In this document: positions 1-13,469 of the stretch, piece after piece
Position numbering within the stretch: position 1 is the first letter of the stretch
Layout: each line of letters starts with the position of its first letter
DNA from: Rostratula benghalensis
Taxonomy: Eukaryota > Chordata > Aves > Charadriiformes > Rostratulidae
Length of the DNA: 64,000 nucleotides
Direction: 5' to 3'
Assembly (NCBI GenBank): GCA_013399305.1
Contig: VXAI01000179.1
Coordinates: 45,894-109,893, forward strand
The notes under the pieces: model-generated
Database searches by the model: none
What the model was told of the DNA's origin: nothing
What the model saw: only the letters and a program-made list of their open reading frames with translations
Program-made: the position numbers and the translations under genes

Positions 1-2168
1 CGCTTCTGCCATACACAACAGGGCTGTTGCACGAGTCCTTTTGCTGACATCAGTTCTCATATGCTTCAATTTATCAAATTTCCTGCAGGAAGTTATGATG
101 GAAAAGCATGAGTTTTCTTGTATTACTGATAAAGAATTGCCCTGTCAATGAATTCTTTATTCTCCCAGCTTACTTACTGAGTCCTAATCATCATCCCACC
201 TAGGATGTGTTTATGAGTCAATTGGCTTTGATGTCCACTCAAAAAAAAAGTATTTTCAAGCTTTAATGTTGGAAAAAGTGAGTGGAAGTTTAAAACTGTG
301 AGAAGTCATTTCCTAATGGTGATGACTGTATCTGCACCTGTAAAATGTCATTTATTGTACTTTTGAAGTGAATCCTATAAATTTTTTACATTTACACTCA
401 ATATTATTTTCAACCTGCAATATATTACACCTAGTTACCAAAAAGGTACTTCTTCATGTACATCACTTGTAAGATGAAGCAATACTAATCAATTGGTTGA
501 AATAACAAAAGAGACAGATTTATCAGTTCACTTTATTGAGCTGAAATTATTTGTGGTCGGGACAGAAAAGTTTAAAAGGGAAAAAAGTTTATTATGGTTA
601 TATTCTGAACTAAACTAGAGACAAAAAAGCTTCTGCCAATATATGCATTGCATGCATATTTAGACCTTAATTTATAATAACGTGTAACTAGCTCTTGCTT
701 TTTCTTACTACAGTCATTGGCAAGAATTTGTTTCCTTGTAGAACTCTTCAGGTCCTGAACCTTTCTGTGCTTTCTGGGCCATGATTGCCTTCTTATGAAA
801 TCTGTGAGAATCTTTCCATTGACGTCAGTGAGAGTGACATCAGCTCCTTAAATCAGCATTAAGTGAGTGCAATAGCCTGCGTCTGAGCCTCAAAGGGAAT
901 TCTGCATGTATAAAGCCAGCAAATCATTGTGTAGTCACTCAGCCCACGTTACAACTTTGGCAGGATAAAGAAATCTGAATGTTACTGCTTCAAGACATAA
1001 TTTATGGGTGGAATGGTATCAGGATTTAAATCTCTTCTTATAAACCAAAACAGTGCTAGGGTATGCTTTCTAGTTCTGTGACTAGAGGTGTCATAAGACT
1101 GTATATTACTAAACTGTCCTGAGTCTCAAGACAGGCTAACTCCTCACAAGTTGCCTTTAGGAACTGTCTTATGTCTGTCTCAGTTCCCACATTGTACTTA
1201 GGGGTCATCTGGGAGACCGCCTGTGCCAAAATGGTGCAAGAACTGTGCTGTGTAAAAATGCAACGGCCAAATTGCTACTCTCACACTTCTGACCAATCTC
1301 TGTTTAATTTATTAAGAGATGCATCCAAAGACCCTTAAGACATGTCCGTATGGGTGGCTGAATAAAAAACCTTTCTCCATTTTGGGGTCTGAAAGCCCCC
1401 AATGGAAAGCAGCTCGCCACATTAAGGTGACACCATGCCACTGTCCATACCATCTTGGGCATAGTACTGAAGCACATGTGGTCACACTCCTTCTCAGCCT
1501 GGCTCATGTTTGCCTTCTTTGGAGGATGGCCAAAGCAAGTCCAGGATCTTTGCTCAGTGTAGGCATGTCCATGGAGTGAGAAGGAGCAGGTGGAAGGTGT
1601 TTTTTCCTGCGGTATTATTAGGTGTGGAGAAGTTTATACCTGATGTAACAGCACACAAAGCTGAGTTGAAGTTTAGAGTTACTTGGTGTAACTCTGTTCA
1701 GTGGAATTATTTCTTCTTGATACTGGTGTGACTGAGATCAGACATCAGCCTAGCACAGAGCTGAGAGCTAGAAATGTATAAAGCTCTAGCAGAGACTTAA
1801 CACCCTAAATTATAATGGGGTGTTACCAAATCAACAAGGGGATTATTATCATTGTATTTAAATTTTATTAAAAAAACAAGAAGCTCCAAATTTAGCTTTT
1901 TTTCTTCTTAAGTTTCTATGACCTAGAATTGCATTCTTATTAATTTAAATTACAGTCATCTACGTACTGTGTTCCGGTGGATTATTTCAAGATTGGTTGT
2001 GAATATAAGTTAATTTCCTAGGAAATAGCTTAATTAAAACAAAACCATACATAAACAAAGAGGTAATATTTCATCTTAAGGTACAAATACATGGAAAGAA
2101 TCAAAGATTTTTAATATATGTATTCAACCCAACTTTTTTGGAGTTAAGAACAAAAATACTATTATTTA
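1..2168. other. Unique AT-rich noncoding sequence
   Basis: No gene, interspersed repeat or RNA is recognised, apart from the repeat scrap listed at 812-847. Three short plus or minus open frames of 67-86 codons overlap one another around 1,304-1,731. They have no recognisable motif and no splice or initiation context, and are treated as chance. Confidence 0.55.
812..847. repeat. Possible ancient amniote repeat scrap containing a CRE-like palindrome
   Basis: The segment reads close to the phrase 'ccattgacttcaatgggag...catcag' that I recall recurring in old repeats of birds, crocodilians and turtles. Here it is about 35 bp and diverged. It contains the perfect octamer TGACGTCA at 820-827, the consensus cAMP-response element, which may have arisen by mutation of TGACTTCA. 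The family assignment rests on memory of the motif only. Any regulatory activity is speculative. Confidence 0.3.
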
Positions 2169-2183
2169 TGTGTGTGTGTGTGT
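2169..2183. repeat. (TG)7 dinucleotide microsatellite
   Basis: Seven TG units plus one T, uninterrupted, in AT-rich unique sequence. Confidence 0.9.
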
Positions 2184-4162
2184 ACAAGTAACCGTATTGT
2201 GTCCACGCTGTGTGATGCACAGGTCTGCTATAGGGAATGTTCTCTATGGAAACCTGTGCTTTGAATTTGAAAACATGATACATATTAATTACAGAAGGGT
2301 GCCCTCCACTGAAAATCACTTATCAGGTTAGGCATCTGAATTCCTTTAAGAGATGCTACTCTTCTTCCAAGCGAGCATGAACGTGAAAAACAAGGTGGAA
2401 GCACACTTAGAGATTTCTTGTGTTTTCTTAATAATTTTTATTTAGGATTCAAGATGAAACAGTCTGGGATCCTCACATCATACGTACAGCAGACAATTTT
2501 GCTTTTGCAGAGCCCAAGTGATATGAATCAATAGGGAAATAGAATATGCTGTCTGTCCAAGGACTTAAGACTCAGTAATTTTTCAGCACAGTTTTCACTA
2601 ACAGCAGTACTAAGAGTGAAGCTCTTGTTAAGACACAAAAAATTACAGTGGTCTGAAAAACAAGTTCAGATCCTCACTCAGAGTTAATTGGCAGTGCTAA
2701 ATGGAAGTCACTAATACTTGATTAGCAGCATCTGATTCACCATTTAATGTGGAAAAGAGGAAAAACAGCACTGGATGGCTAGAAGATTTTATGCAGTATA
2801 GGATTTCTTTTTCCTGAAAAATAAATCAGGTAGTTAATATGCATATTTGCTCAGTGTCATGTTGTGTACTAAAGGTCTGACATACACCAAATCACCTAAA
2901 CAACACCTGAGTGTTATTTAGGGAGGAACAAGTGAATTCAGGGTGGTGGCCCAGAAACATTGCTTTTCAACCCTTCTTCCATTCACCATCCTAAGTCACT
3001 AGATTGACTTTCCTGTCTTCTCCCTGTGTGCTGTTTTGATTTTCAAAAAAAGCCAGTAACTTTTGTTTAGAAAATGCTTTAACACTGCTAGGTTTTACCC
3101 CATTAGAGATAAGCACCTCTGGCTGCGTTGTCACTTACAGTCAAGGTGGAGTTTTTTTAGAGGTGTAGAAGATTGAGCAAAAGAACCATGAACCTATGCC
3201 TTGCTTCTGCTTTTGTCCTGAGGACAATCTCCCAAGTGTTCTTGAGGGAGCAGTTAACTTTAGTAGGTGGTTAGAAATAATTACAGGTGTGCAGTAGATT
3301 TAAGAACCACATGCAGGATCAAAGTATTTGAATGTCCCATAAAACAAAGAATAAAACTCTTAAAATTATGTGGGCATAAAAATAACTCTAACTTAAAGGT
3401 TTGATTGTTAGCTGTATCACATTATTTCATTGTTATGATGACAAAACTTGATAAGCTTGATTTACCTACTAAGCTTGCTAAGTTGGTAAGTGTGAACAAT
3501 GGGTTAAAGATTATTCTCTTCTAGCAGGAAATATAACCATATATTAAATATATAACAATATGCTAATGTATTATATACATATCTACATATAAAATGGTAT
3601 CTGCTATATAAAATTTAAATGAAAATATAATCACTTAAATATAATAAATGAATTTAGAAGTGGCGTATTATGGATGTGGTATACATTTATCTATTCTCAT
3701 TCCTTTTGCATCTTATATCAGCCAACATATCTGATTAAAACCAATCTTTTCTGAAATTCAGTAAGAGTTGATGTTCTGTAGTATTTTGGGAGTTATTTAA
3801 GCCAGTTAATGGGCTGATACCCATTATGTGTTTGTGTCCGTTTATTCTTTGTGCTATTTTAAGCTCAATGACAATAATAAAAGAAATACTATGCTAGAGT
3901 GAAACATAAGATTAAGACTATTTTTAGGATTTATTAATTTGACAAAAAGCTCAAATTAAAAATGCTGGGCAGCTTTATAAGGAATTTCTACAAGATATTC
4001 AAGTCAATTTTAGGCAAGTCCATTAAATTCTCCAATAACTTTTTCTATGACACGCTCTGTGCCCAGTGCAGAATCCCTGCCAGTGGTAATTTAGGACCTG
4101 ACCAGGAAATTATAGGTTCTGATCCCTACTTACAAGACAGCTTATGCATACAGTACAGGGAG
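2184..4162. other. Unique AT-rich sequence; very AT-rich patch at 3,529-3,660
   Basis: No gene or known repeat was recognised. Between 3,529 and 3,660 the sequence is almost entirely A and T, with many TATA and ATAT steps. This looks like simple low complexity and not a promoter, since there is no ordered element or downstream open frame. Confidence 0.55.
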
Positions 4163-4183
4163 AAAAAAAAAAAAAAAAAAAAA
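4163..4183. repeat. Poly(A) tract, A21
   Basis: 21 consecutive A residues, followed directly by two copies of GTATAGTA. No retroposed gene body is recognisable upstream, so I cannot say whether it is a retroposon tail or a spontaneous homopolymer. Confidence 0.9.
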
Positions 4184-5456
4184 GTATAGTAGTATAGTAG
4201 ACTTCATGACAAAAGCTAGAATCAAGGTCTTATTTGTTATCTCCATATGTTTGTTCTTTCAGCGCAGTAAAATTCAGGGTATTTTTGCAAAGCAGAATTG
4301 CTGGAGCAGACAGTACTTGTATTGCAAAACAGCCAGATATACTCCAGGTAGCTAGAAAATACAGATTTGCACCCTCTTCAGGCTGACAAACTGTGAAACC
4401 CGTAAAAGCATGGAACTCATCCTGAATAATAAAAATTCACCCTGAGTGGATGGGTTGTGTTTTACTGAATACAAAGGAGAACCTCCCTACCAGAGTAGCT
4501 TTGACCTCTCTTTTGAAAAGTAAAACTTAGAAATCTAAATACAAGAAAAGAGTGTAAAACACAGTCTCTTGTTGTCATCTGCTTTTCTGTAAAGCTGGGT
4601 TAGCTCTTGTGTTCATGCTTCAGTTCATAATGAAGCCTTTTATGAAGTTCAATAAATATGGCAATAGATTCAATAGCTTTTTCCATCTAAATATTAAGTT
4701 TACATAGCAATGTCAGCACATGATTTCCCTTTAGCATCTATTTATTTAAGGTAGTACAGCCTGAACCTCTATCTTACTTTACAAAGGTAAATGTATTTTG
4801 CTTGGGATTCAGGTGTTAAACTGGTGATCCAAGGGTCTAGGTTATTCTAGGATGCCGTCAATAGCACTATACAGATTTTAGGGACCTAAATAATTCTTAG
4901 CATCAATGTTTTTGATGAGATGCTAGTACTTCTTAAATTCATGTACAGGACATGATAAATATGCTAGCACTGAGTATAACTTAGGGCTGTGCAGAAAAGC
5001 ACAAAACTGGCACAAGAACCCACTGTTTGTCTTTCCTTCTCCTGGTGGGAGATGAGAAGGAGAATTTCAGAACCAGGATGTAAGATTTTTCTGGTCTTAT
5101 TCAGTAAAAAGAACCTTCTCTAGCTAGTGGAAAAGAGATTAAAGAAATTCACATGCAGTTCATTAGTCAAAATCAAAACTGAAGGTGACATGTAGAACAC
5201 CTGAACCACCACTCTGCCAAGAAGTTTTTATTTACTCTCCATATAGATTAATTTCTTAAGATCTGTACTGCTGCCTTCTCCTAGTAACTCATTTTTAATG
5301 GGGCACTCATTCTTTGGTTGTTAGAGTTATGATGAAGGTTTTTATAAGAAACAATACAGTACAGAATTCAAGGGAGGTAAAGTCTTCGTTGTAACAGTAA
5401 ACCTCAAACAAGAGAACATTTTACCACTGTTACCCTCAGATATATTTTATTTTGTC
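4184..5456. other. Unique AT-rich sequence, nothing recognised
   Basis: Both strands were read. There is no open frame of note and no recognisable repeat family. Confidence 0.5.
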
Positions 5457-5490
5457 AAAAAAAAAAAGAAAAAAAAAAAAAAAGAAAAAA
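5457..5490. repeat. A-rich simple repeat (A with two G interruptions)
   Basis: 34 bp of A interrupted by single G residues at two places. It is followed by a short GC-richer patch (about 5,518-5,690) that contrasts with the AT-rich surroundings but shows no recognisable gene or repeat. Confidence 0.85.
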
Positions 5491-8400
5491 GCATTCATTT
5501 CTACAAAAGGATTCCTGGAAGAGCCGGCCATGCAGAATGCAATGGTTCACTTTGCTCTGGCAGGAGGGACACAGCCCTGTATTTGTGCTCTGGCTCTACT
5601 TTAAGTGCCTTCCTGGCACCAGTCCTGGCTGTGCCGCACCAGCTGAGCTCTCAGGGCCCGCCCTGGTGGAACAGCCTTGTTAAACTTCTGGGGAACTAAT
5701 CAAACAAACACTTTCTTCTATTTTTAACCTCTTGTGAATGAAGGGACATAGTGTTTTTCCTAAATTGTCTACTTTTCCTACATTCCACACCTAATCCATT
5801 AGATTTGCCATTCCCTGTTCAATCCTTTGTTTTGGGACTGGACAAATAATCTCTATGGAGTCAGTAGAAAGTGCAAAGCCATGGACCTTTTAATTCTGCA
5901 TTTGTAGGCCAACGCTAAGCTTGAATAGGGAGGAACTTTCCTTCACCCTGTGACCAGAGTAGTAAAAAATTTTTTGAAAACCCAGGTCAAGCAATATTTA
6001 TGTCCTTTGTGCATTCAACTATGTATGTGTGTAGGTGTAAGATACCAATATGTAAATACTTTCTAAGAATCTTTATGCTAACCAAATGTATACAAAAATA
6101 ACTTAAACTTTTACGTAGACATTTTAATCTTTGTATCCTGAAGAGCAATCAACATACAGCTTCTCATGTGTAAATCTACCAGTAAGATTTAATTAATTAT
6201 CTAGCTGGGAGGGAAAATAAACATCTGTAAATTCTTTTTTGACAATGTCACTAATTATAACTAAGCTGTAAACTGATGTGGTGCAAAGTATTGCTCCAGC
6301 ACACAGGTACAACTGCTGAGTGAATGCTTCAGAGCTCTCTGAAGGCTGTTGTACCTGCTCCATTGTGATGTACCGAAATGAAAAGTAACCTGTCCCTCAC
6401 CTCCTTCTGCTGGCAAGCAGGATGATGAGTGGAAGTGCTCTGAAAAGGGTAATTAATCTTGCAAAGCTATGTGCTACATTCCTGTTCTGTCAGTGCTTAA
6501 ATTCTAGTTACCATCTGTACATACCGTTCTGGTACATGCTCGCTTAACCTGGGCTTTTTATGCCTTTTATTAATTGAAGGAGAGCACCATGTTAAGTGAA
6601 AAAGATGCCGTATCCACATTTGTAGTGGGGATGAATTACGTCTCCAGTCCACATATTCATGATGAAGTACACCCTTCAAATCTCTTTCCTTCATGTGTCT
6701 TTAACAAAAAATCCTCCACATATATACCATGAGGTTCAGATTCACATTCTGAATCTTTCAGGCTTTACAGTACTGGTAACCTCAGCTAACTCCATTGCAA
6801 AGATTGGAGGGCAATGAGAAGCTTGCTTTTTACTTTATAGTAAGTAGTTAAAAATTATTTATTCTTTTTTTTAAATCATTGTCTCTCTTGTGTTGTGTAA
6901 AGATTCACATATTAATTTCAATCCAGTTTTAGTTAAAATTTCCAAGTATCTGGTTACATGTATTTATACTGATTACTAGAAGTACCTTAAGCAATTCAGA
7001 ACACTGTCTGACCAAAACACAAATACATATATTAATTCCATGATATTAAAAATCAACATGCCAACCTTGTCTATTCATGGTGAACCATCATACTTTTTTT
7101 TTTTTTCATTAGTATAGATTTTATTTTGTTCTGTTAGCAGAAAAATATCTCAGCATTACCGGAAATTTAGAAATCTTCTCAGTTACTTTGATAGCTGGAT
7201 GTTTAATTTTGATCCCATATATTTATTTCAGAGATTTTTTTCACAATGTGACTTCTTAGTGACATCCTGCTAGCAGTGATATTAGCTACAGCAATTATTT
7301 TTTAAATCTGCCTCTTTCGAGAACCAGGTTTTGGTCTACTGCCTCAGCTCTGGTTTCCCCTAAGCATTTGGGACACTCCCAATTGCAAAGGATGAGTCAA
7401 TAGACATTGACTCGGAGAGGTCCTATTGCAGACTGAATGTTGGTCCAACTACACTCTTTGTCTGCCACTGAGAATTGGTGTTACCAGATATATAAATGCT
7501 TGTCTAAACATGAGCCCTAAATGTGTATGTAATTTGAGCTGGAAAAAAATTGATCCTGACTTCATTTAATATTGAAAAGACAAAATGAAAAAGTAGAGAT
7601 TACTCCAACAGTGATATCCGTTCATTTTCAACTAATTATTTCTTTCAGAAGAGCAATGTAAAAAATGCAATGAATCACAATTCAGACATCGGCAGAGATC
7701 TTACACTGACAAACAATAAATACTGTTCACAAAATTAGTGGTTGGTTTGTACACAGAATTATGTCTGAACCAATTAATATAAACTAAGAGTATATTTCAT
7801 TTTGAGGGAAGATACAGTAGGAATACTGAACACAGTAACTGCCAGTATTGCCATAAGGCAAAATTTATGATGCTGTTATTGCTTATGTCGATTGACTGAA
7901 GATGGATATGGGAAGTCAGATTAATCTCTTGTAACTTTATTTCCCTGAAGTTAGATGTCTGGTTTAAGTTAGCAATTTGTACCACTTTTATTGTCAAATT
8001 GTCAGAGAAGAAATGCTATAGGATATTTGAATGCACCCCTTGTGACCTGATATTACACATTTCTCCGAGTCTTACGCATGTGATGTCTCCTCTTCAACTA
8101 GATAGGCAGTAGGTGAAGACTTATCCTCAAGATTATTCTCAACTGAAGATGTCTCTCAGTCTGAAACACTGCTATGATAAACTGGGTATGAAATAACATC
8201 TCATTCTTCAGATCTACTTCAGAGAGTTGTAAACGTGTGTGGAGATTGCAGAAAATTTGCTGATGTAATATGATTTAATATGATGTGGTAGAAAAAAACA
8301 CGCTGCAGTGTTAAGAATGTAAAGATCTTAGTTTATTTTGCTGTAGTACTGATGAAGTGAATAAAACTAGCTTTAATCAAAACCAATGATATTTGGACAG

Positions 8401-8691
8401 AATACTCTAAAGGAAGCTCACGGTTCTGTGCCTTGTTTAAACTTTACTAGCCTATTTTCATGTGACTCTGGCATTATAATTATACAGCAACAACTTCTAC
8501 GCTTTGGAAACACCAGCAGAACTCCAGAGGTGTGTCTACTATGCTAAAAGCTTGTGCCAGTTTAAATTTGAATTAAGTAATTCCTTACTGCAGAAACTTC
8601 ATAACTAATGTTATGAAGATGAATTAAACACACTCAGACTGCAAAGTAACATCTCAGAGATCTCAGAAGCATATACCTCAGTGATAGTTTT
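5491..8691. other. Unique sequence, including a GC-richer patch at 5,518-5,690
   Basis: No gene or known repeat was recognised, other than the hairpin listed at 6,304-6,357. A poly(T) run of about 12 bp lies near 7,095. Minus-strand open frames at 6,497-6,694 and 7,797-7,997 have no recognisable protein features. Confidence 0.5.
6304..6357. repeat. Nested inverted repeat (hairpin-forming)
   Basis: The outer arms are CAGGTACAAC (6,304-6,313) and GTTGTACCTG (6,348-6,357), a perfect 10-bp match. Inside them, CTTCAGA (6,327-6,333) pairs with TCTGAAG (6,338-6,344) around a 4-nt loop. The internal loop is strongly asymmetric (about 13 nt on the left, 3 nt on the right), which argues against a canonical microRNA precursor. 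Function is unknown. Confidence 0.6.
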
Positions 8692-8728
8692 AAAAAAAAA
8701 AGAAAAAGAAAAAAAAAAAGAAAAAGAG
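8692..8728. repeat. Purine-only A/G simple repeat
   Basis: About 37 bp of A-runs separated by single G residues, of the (A5-10 G)n type. Low complexity. Confidence 0.85.
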
Positions 8729-10211
8729 CAGCTAGAATGGTTCATAGATTGAATGCATCATCATCACAGGAGTGTGGGAAAGTAATGGAAGGTTGGCGAG
8801 GAGGACTGTAAACGCGCTCAAGTGACTCGCAGGTGGGGTGCTGGAAAACACATATAAGATGCTAATTGTTGTTTAGTTTTGTGTGCTCAACAAGCAGAAC
8901 ATCTGCACTTAGATAAAGTAGCCTGGGATGGACTTGGGGCACTTTATCAAGCACACCCAAGATTCTTATCCTGCTATTGAAGAATGGAAAACTGTCTACT
9001 GGAATTCTTGAAACAAAGGCCAGAACAGCAAGTGTGAGGGCTCTTGCTCTCTCACTCCCTTGCTAAAAGGGCTATCTTGCTAATAAGGACTCCCTCGCTC
9101 TGCAGTGCCTGCATCCCCTGCTAGTCTGCCCAGGTGCTGCTTCAGAGATTCCCCAATCCATGAGGTATCAAGACTGAATTTGTGTTTTGCCTTTAATCTG
9201 TGGTTTTGTGGTTGTTCCTGCACCCTGCCTGCATTGGCTCACACATAAGCATATGTGTCCCTTCATCCCTTTAGCTTCAGTTTAGCTAAGATTAATCAGC
9301 ACCTGAAAGACCATATTATTCTGCAAAGGTATGAATTCCATCCACGACGAGTCATATATTCACAGATGAAGAATGTTTTTTTCCTTTCCTTCTCTGTGAT
9401 GAATGGGACACACCATTCCCATCATTTTGGCATCTCTTGAGGCAAACAGTGGATTATCTGAGTTGATTATTCAATTTTACTGGAGCAAAATGTGGTAGAT
9501 CAATGTAGGACCATTGTAGTTTGAATAGGGAGTGGTTTTTTTCTGATTGTATAACTGGGGGATAATTTATACAAGGTATGAAAGCTGGGGCTTGGGGATT
9601 TTTGTACCATGAAAAGGAATCAATCAGTCATTCAAAGTTCATTCTAGTGTTCAGCATTCCTGATATATAAAAGGTATGGAATCCACATCTTCAGATTATT
9701 TTTTTCACATGTAGTTAGAGTTACAAGTCAGTTATACAGTTTTAGCATATAGCAGAGAACAGGGGCATGGTTATTCTGGAGGAAACAAAGACAGGTAACA
9801 TAGTTCTAGAGGACCAGGGATAAAAGATGGAGCTATTTTGGCCTCTTGGAGTTTGAGGAGAAGAGGAGTTAGCTTGTGCGTGACCTGAATTTGTATTCTT
9901 GCTGAATAAATACATTAAAATAAATGAGGATTGATGGGTTTAGACATATTTTTCAATTTGTATTTCTCACTTATCCTGCTATTTTCACACATGCTTTTTT
10001 CTTAATGCAGCTGCTCATTTGATGATTGCAAATGTCAAACTTGTAATCTTTACAGATATTATTCCAGCTGGAGAGGAAATTCAGTATTTCCCCTATGCTC
10101 AAACAAGAGTTTAATTTCTGGTGCAAATGAGCAAAGTTTAAATTGCTAATAGTGATCGAAATTAGCTAACATAACTGATCTTACCACCAACTCATTAAAC
10201 ACAAGACTAAC

Positions 10212-10265
10212 ACAGCTACAGTATTATTGCAGAAGTTTACAGCTACAGTATTATTGCAAAAGTTT
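10212..10265. repeat. 27-bp tandem duplication, two copies
   Basis: Copies at 10,212-10,238 and 10,239-10,265 begin ACAGCTACAGTATTATTGCA and differ at one position (G/A). This is a recent local duplication in unique sequence. Confidence 0.9.
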
Positions 10266-12207
10266 GGCAAAAGGAAGTGAGATTTTCGATTCCAACGTGG
10301 CTGATGGAAATTCATGTGTTCTTTAAATGAAACATTGAAATCAGGCAGTAGTGCCATTAACTAGTTAAGAATACTTCCCTCTCATAACATCCCTTTGGGT
10401 TTTAGTGAGACTGTTCATAAAGTTACCCAATTTTTATCATGAATGGAGGGAAGAATATGGATCTCAAATTAATTATCAGTTTTTCATATCCTGAGCCTGG
10501 AGGACTGTCAGCACCTTAACAAAAAAGTAATCATGTCTAGGAAATTGCACAGGTTTTGAAAAGTAAAATAATAATTTGAAGGCCATGTTTCAACTTTGGA
10601 AATAAACTCAATTAATTTGGGCTACCATCACCTGCAGTTGGTGATTCATGCCGGTGCCTAAGCATTTGATCAGGAAATGCATGAATTCAAGTTCAGTGAA
10701 ATTTCACTTAGCAAAATACGTGCTTTACAGTCAGAAACTGTCATGGCAAACTTAACTGAGTTGCTTTGTTGCCACTAGCTATGACTTTCAATTTAATTTT
10801 AAATTCTCTCTGTTCATGTATAGAACACAAAATGCTTGGAACTGAGAAAAAATCCATACTAAAAAAAAAAAAAAAGGTTTTTAGGATTAATACATCTAAG
10901 AAAAAAAGATAATAACCACTGAAGAAACAATTTGTTTTGCATGTGAGATAATGCCAAACATATATTCTCCGAACATGAATTTGGGAATTTTCCTGGATAC
11001 AGTTTGACTGCACTTGCTTATGTCCTTTGTTACAGTGAATCACATTGTTCCCTTTGAGATTAGCAGTAAGAATTGCAATGGGAACAGCAGTTCAATCTGC
11101 TGGAGTTGAGCAGCTAAATAGCAATAGTCTTGCTCTGGTGGGAACAGGAATCAGAAGGCAATAGGCCCATCATCTGAGGAAAATCGCCCTTGGTTGCCTA
11201 ACAGCCAGTGAGCAGGTACCGGTTCACCTTGAAAGGGCACACCTTAAAAGTGCACAAAAATACAGGAGAATTGACCAGAGATCATATTCTGCAGCAGTTC
11301 CTCTGCATTAGTTGTTTATCACTTCAAAATCAGTAGGGATGAGAGAGGATAAATCTTCATTTTGAAGTTGTTTATTACAACACCTTAAAGTTAATTTAGT
11401 ATATATTTACTTTTTTAGGCCAGACTGGGCAATAGGCCACAGGCTTTATAACAATAAGATAACACTTCAGACACAATAATCAATCAGTAATATTCAACAT
11501 AAGCAAGAAGACCTGGCCAACTAAGATGTTACTTACTGTACTCCAAGGAAAGACTTCAAAACCAGAAGTTTTTTAATTGCTTTAACTCAGTGTTATTCAG
11601 CTTTGATATAACGTGGGAATGTATTTATTGCTTTGTAAATGTTTAGCCTCTTGAATAATAAACATCCTTGAACACACAGAGCTTCAAGTTAGAGATTCTC
11701 AAAACAAGAAATTGTGATTTATGACAGGGTTTAGGCTGTCTCTAAAACTGAATTCAGCTCAGTATCAGAAGATCACATGGATTCCTGCACCACTTAAGCT
11801 AAATTTGTCCTTTCCTCCAGTCCTTAAAATGGAGAAATATTCTCAATTAGAGCTGAATATTATGATTGGTTTTGTTGGCAAATCTTGAATGCACCAGAAA
11901 ATCAGACAACAAAAAACATCTGGGGATTTAGGAAGAATTGGATTTGCACTGCACCCCCAGTTCTAAATTGAAAACAATTATAGATTCAACTTTAACATTC
12001 CTGAAACCAAACATTTTAATTTTTAGGTTAGCTTTAGGAGTTACAGACACTATTCAGAGAAAATAGATGGTCAACTAGTGTCTTTTTTCCTCAAACTCTG
12101 TGATTAATGAACACAATGTCCAATTTAAATTTGTTTAGTAAAAGCTACAAATCGTTTCACAATTTAACTTTTCTCTACCCCAGCATATAAAATAAATCCA
12201 ACAGTGC

Positions 12208-12257
12208 ATCCTCCCTCTGTCAGAAATATGTTATCCTCCCCCTGTCAGAAACACGTT
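12208..12257. repeat. 25-bp tandem duplication, two copies
   Basis: Copies at 12,208-12,232 and 12,233-12,257. They differ at three positions, all C/T transitions, so the duplication is older than the others in the window. Confidence 0.85.
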
Positions 12258-12757
12258 AATGGACAGTAAAATTAAGCTAAGGCTAAGTTATGGATTTGCA
12301 ACATGGTGTTGAATATCAGTATAGTTTTTTTGATACTGCACCTGTTTTTGCAAACCATTGGTCAAGAAATACATGGACTCTTTATTATCTACCCTTCTGT
12401 AGCAGATTTTTCTTGTCTTTGATATAACTTTTTCACTATTTTATTCAAATTTTCTTCTGGATTAAGGAGCTCTAGGGGAAATAAAAGCAAAAAAAGCAAA
12501 TACAGATTACTGCATATGCAAAAAAATTCAGATTTAAACAACTGAGAAATTATTGGGAGTCAAGGTATGTGCTATTGCAGAAGTTAAATAAAAAGAAATA
12601 AATCCCTTAGTATATTTAATGCATTACTGCTTTAACTGTAAGGGACGATGAATTTTGCTTGGGGTTGCTTCAGTTTCATCTCCCACCTCTTTGACTGGAA
12701 AGGTTTGTTTTCTTCTGCGCAGTTTCTCAATTGATTTAGTCTGATGCTGACAGCAAG

Positions 12758-13469
12758 ATTTTCACTTGGAGAGCAGTGATGGGGAAAGGGACCTGGGGGT
12801 CCTGGTAGACAGCAGGATGACCATGAGCCAGCACTGTGCCCTGGTGGCCAGGAAGGCCAACGGCATCCTGGGGTGTATTAGAAGGGCTGTGGTCAGTAGG
12901 TCCAGAGAGGTCCTCCTTCCCCTCTACTCTGCCCTGGTGAGACCCCATCTGGAATACTGTGTCCAGTTCTGGGCCCCTCAGTTCCAGAGGGACAGGGAAT
13001 TGCTTGAGTCCAGTGTAGAGCCACAAAGATGATTAAGGGAGTGGAGCATCTCCCCTATGAGGAAAGGCTGAGGGAGCTGGGTCTCTTTAGCTTGGAGAAG
13101 AGGAGACTGAGGGGTGACCTCATTATTGTTTATAAATATGTAAAGGGTGAGTGTCAGGAGGATGGAGCCAGGCTCTTCTCAGCGATGGCCTATGATAGGA
13201 TAAGGGGCAATGGGTACAAGTTGGAACACAAGAGGTTCCATTTAAATATGAAAGGAAAAACTTCTTCACAGTGAGGGTGACGGAGCACTGGAAGGGGCTG
13301 CCAGAGAGGTTGTGGAGTCTCCTTCTCTGGAGACATTCAAAACCCATCTGGATGCGTTTCTGTGTGACCTGATCTAGGTGTTCCTGCTGTGGCAGGGGGA
13401 TTGGACTAGATGTTCTTTCAAGGTTCCTTCCAATCCCTGATAGTCTGTGATTCTGTGTCATTCTGTGAG
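12758..13469 (+). mobile_element. CR1 LINE, 5'-truncated 3' end (ORF2 C-terminus plus tail)
   Basis: Translation gives the C-terminal part of the CR1 reverse-transcriptase/endonuclease polyprotein. Seen are [16 protein letters not shown] near the 5' end, [11 protein letters not shown] at about 12,925-12,957, [10 protein letters not shown] at about 13,090-13,120, and an EVVESPSLETFKTHLD-like C-terminus before a stop near 13,375. The frame is broken twice: a small deletion near 13,009-13,016 and a two-base gain near 13,250. The original frame returns at about 13,306. The 3' end carries the CR1 signature of repeated ATTCTGTG octamers (13,449-13,468). Full-length CR1 is about 4.5 kb, so most of the element is missing, as is usual for this family. 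It is not capable of encoding an active protein. Confidence 0.95.

Larger units (their letters stand above)
8729..12757. other. Unique AT-rich sequence with two small tandem duplications and A15
   Basis: No gene or interspersed repeat was recognised. A15 lies at 10,861-10,875. The 100-codon minus-strand open frame across it (10,741-11,043) encodes a phenylalanine run from the homopolymer and looks like chance. The two duplications are listed separately. Confidence 0.5.

Noticed and set aside
10741..11043. 100-codon minus-strand open frame with a phenylalanine run
   Set aside because: The run is simply the A15 homopolymer read in reverse. The rest shows no protein features.
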